Source of the DNA: CAYOHP01 sp964403795 [NCBI: uncultured bacterium] | GTDB taxonomy: Bacteria > Muiribacteriota > UBA6191 > CAZXTJ01 | Reading direction: 5' to 3' | DNA length: 31,236 nucleotides | Assembly: GCA_964403795.1 (NCBI GenBank) | Contig: CAYOHP010000074.1 | Coordinates: forward strand, 1-31,236 | Part shown: one piece after another, positions 29,499 through 31,236 of the stretch | Numbering within the stretch: position 1 is the first letter of the stretch | Layout: every line of letters begins with the position of its first letter | Made by a program: the position numbers and the translations under genes | Notes under the pieces: model-generated | The model's input: the letters and a program-made list of their open reading frames with translations, nothing else | Told to the model about the DNA's origin: nothing | Database searches by the model: none

Positions 29499-31236
29499 GG
29501 TTCGAGCTGCCTGTGGTGCTGGTGGAGGGCGAAGGGGTCGAGGCCCGGGCCCTCTTCGTCCCCGACATCTCGGCCCGGGCGGCGTCCCGCGGCCTGGCCC
29601 TGGAGCGCCTGGCCCGCGACCTCTCCGCCCGGCTCGAGGCCGCGGCCCGGGAGGAGCGCCACGACCGGCTCGCCACCTGGACCTTCGCCCCCGAGGTCGA
29701 GGCCCACGCCCTCCCGCTCCGGCTCGAACTCCGGCGCCGTGCCCCAGAGATACGGGTGCTGGTGGCGGCCTTCCGGCACAAGGGAACCCGGGTGGCGCTC
29801 TTCCCCCGGCAGCCCGACCTCTGGTTCACGGTCGACCGGGGCAGCGAGCTCCCGGCCCGGGCTGCCGAGGTGCTCGCCCATCACCTGCTCGCCCGGGAGA
29901 AGCAGGGGGAGGAGGTCGATCCCGACGCCCTCGGGCTCGCCTCCCGCGATCGGGTCCGGATCGAGCGCCTGGAGCTCGACGTGGCGGTGCCCTCGAAGCA
30001 CCTGCCGAGGCCTGCCGCCTCCCCGTTCGCCTTCCTGGGGCGACCCGCCACCCGTTCCGGCGCCGAGGAACTCGCCCGGGTGGGACGGCATCTCAATCGC
30101 CTGGTCCCGGACGGGTTGCAGAGGGCCTACGGCCGGGACCCCGAGGTGGCGGAGCTGCTGGAGGCCCTGGCCCCCGCCCGGCCTGCCCCGCGGCGCAGCC
30201 TGGTCCTCCTGGGGCCGCCCGGGGTCGGGAAGACCGCGGTCCTCGGCGAGGCCGTGACGCGCCTCATGACGCGCCCGGTCGGTGCCACCGGCAAGCGCAA
30301 GGCACCCGAGGTCTGGTCGATCTCGCCGCCGCGCCTGGTCTCCGGGATGAGCTTCGTCGGCCAGTGGGAGGAGCGGGTCCTGGCCATCCTCGGGGAGTGC
30401 GAGAAGAAGGGTCGGGTGCTCGCCTTCACCGACCTGGTCTCGCTCTTCCACATCGGGATCTCGGCCTCCTCCTCGCTGGCGGTGGCCACCGTGCTCGCGC
30501 CATGGATCGAGGCCGGCCGCGTCATGGTGGTCGGCGAGGCGACCCCCGAGGAGTTCTCCCGGGTGCGGGAACTCTCCCGCGGCTTCGCCGACCTCTTCCG
30601 CATCCTCCCCATCCGTCCCCAGGACCGGGCCACCGCCATGACCACGGTGCTCTCGGTGCGTCGCGACCTGGAGGCGAAGACCGGGTGCCGGATCGCCCCG
30701 GGCCTCCTGGCGAACCTCCCCGAGGCTGCCCGGCGGGCCTTCGACCGGGCCAGCCCGGGGGCGGAGGTGGAGCTCCTCCAGCGGGTGGCGAAGCGGCACG
30801 CCGGGAAGGACGCCGGCGAGGACCAGCTCCTCGACGAGCTGGCGGAGGCGACCGGGCTCTCCCATGCCTTCCTCGACCCCCGCTTCCCCATGCCGCGGGA
30901 GCGGATCCGGGCCGGGATCGCGGGCCGGGTGGTGGGCCAGGAGGCGGCCGTGGACGCGCTCGCCGACGCCGTCTCGGTGGCGAAGGCCCGCCTCGAGGAC
31001 CGGGGGCGACCCCTCTCGGTCTTCCTGTTCCTCGGCCCCACCGGGGTCGGCAAGACCGAGTGCGCCAGGACCCTGGCCCGGGTGCTGTTCGGCGCCGATC
31101 GGGGCATGGTCCGCTTCGACATGAACCAGTACCGGGATCCCGGCGCCGCCCTGCGCCTGGTCGGGGGACGGGGACGCCCCGAGGGCGAGCTCGTCTCGGC
31201 GGTCCGGCACCGCCCCTGGTGCGTGCTGCTGCTCGA
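29495..31236 (+). CDS. ClpB-like double-AAA+ protein (second of pair), cut by window edge
   Basis: This shows 580 codons, open at the right edge. The ATG overlaps the previous stop. The N-terminal domain (1-200) resembles that of the first protein in pattern (LPVVLVEGEG, then LPLRLELRRRAP, then VDRGSELPARAAEVL). AAA domain 1: Walker A GPPGVGKT (240-247); pore loop GMSFVGQWEERV, which keeps an aromatic residue; Walker B VLAFTDLVSLF (D313-L314, again no Glu); and LSRGFADLF, with one of the two arginine fingers replaced. Domain 2: Walker A GPTGVGKT (514-521) and DMNQYRDPG; its pore loop reads GGRGRPEGEL (R559, R561), again without the GYVG tyrosine. The sequence ends at the start of Walker B (LLLL). 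It likely forms a hetero-oligomer with the upstream paralogue. Confidence 0.88.
   Translation, partial: MRFELPVVLVEGEGVEARALFVPDISARAASRGLALERLARDLSARLEAAAREERHDRLATWTFAPEVEAHALPLRLELRRRAPEIRVLVAAFRHKGTRVALFPRQPDLWFTVDRGSELPARAAEVLAHHLLAREKQGEEVDPDALGLASRDRVRIERLELDVAVPSKHLPRPAASPFAFLGRPATRSGAEELARVGRHLNRLVPDGLQRAYGRDPEVAELLEALAPARPAPRRSLVLLGPPGVGKTAVLGEAVTRLMTRPVGATGKRKAPEVWSISPPRLVSGMSFVGQWEERVLAILGECEKKGRVLAFTDLVSLFHIGISASSSLAVATVLAPWIEAGRVMVVGEATPEEFSRVRELSRGFADLFRILPIRPQDRATAMTTVLSVRRDLEAKTGCRIAPGLLANLPEAARRAFDRASPGAEVELLQRVAKRHAGKDAGEDQLLDELAEATGLSHAFLDPRFPMPRERIRAGIAGRVVGQEAAVDALADAVSVAKARLEDRGRPLSVFLFLGPTGVGKTECARTLARVLFGADRGMVRFDMNQYRDPGAALRLVGGRGRPEGELVSAVRHRPWCVLLL

Noticed and set aside
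26010-31236. Type VI secretion ClpV as identity of the AAA+ pair
   Set aside because: No other type VI genes are present, the N-terminal domains are not Clp_N, and ClpV is a single gene with normal Walker B and pore loops.
1-31236. tRNA, rRNA, CRISPR arrays, insertion sequences, riboswitches
   Set aside because: No direct-repeat arrays, transposase-like genes, cloverleaf-like segments or long structured leaders were seen while reading both strands; intergenic gaps are mostly under 180 bases.

Overview
The window is very GC-rich (about 70% by eye) and is packed with genes on both strands. It uses TGA, TAG and GTG/TTG starts freely and often joins genes by 4-base ATGA/GTGA overlaps. The content is Gram-negative and developmentally complex: three membrane-anchored Hanks-type Ser/Thr kinases, an FHA-containing sigma54 activator, secreted and lipoprotein products, and many unrecognised exported proteins. 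Planctomycetota, Myxococcota or a related high-GC phylum would fit. Nothing here (no rRNA or tRNA) fixes the lineage. I see no mobile element, CRISPR array or RNA gene.

Layout. 1-852 (-): truncated exported protein of unknown function. 975-2492 (-): secreted HExxH metallopeptidase-like protein. 2568-4882 (-): a MalF/MalG-type sugar ABC permease pair whose MalG-like subunit carries a glycogen-binding CBM48-like domain in its first periplasmic loop; no binding protein or ATPase is adjacent. 5014-5253 (+): possible tiny membrane protein. 5276-6966 (-): two coupled unknown exported/membrane proteins. 7089-9056 (-): Ser/Thr kinase. 9176-10518 (+): DUF1877 protein coupled to a DUF952-VOC fusion. 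10519-12492 (-): second kinase. 12548-13781 (-): a small membrane protein and a larger membrane protein. 13901-17799 (+): AttH/CrtC-like lipocalin protein, unknown exported protein, GNAT acetyltransferase, ankyrin membrane protein. 17821-22459 (-): FHA-sigma54 activator, third kinase, exported protein, one operon. 22557-23057 (-): repetitive Gly-rich lipoprotein. 23232-25308 (+): METTL7-like methyltransferase and a secreted HxxxHxxE protein with a near-consensus sigma54 promoter. 25348-25929 (-): DUF2585 membrane protein. 26010-end (+): two tandem, coupled, paralogous ClpB-like double-AAA+ proteins with shared unusual active-site changes.

How the parts may work together. The FHA activator and kinase are translationally coupled, so kinase-made phosphothreonine could be read by the FHA domain. 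The only good sigma54 promoter I found lies 1.5 kb away, in front of the secreted HxxxHxxE protein, making a plausible local circuit. Many genes have a TANNNT element (often TACGCT) 6-7 bases before the start codon, which points to widespread leaderless transcription. The strongest candidates for something undescribed are the AAA+ pair, the CBM48-bearing permease and the FHA/kinase/sigma54 circuit.
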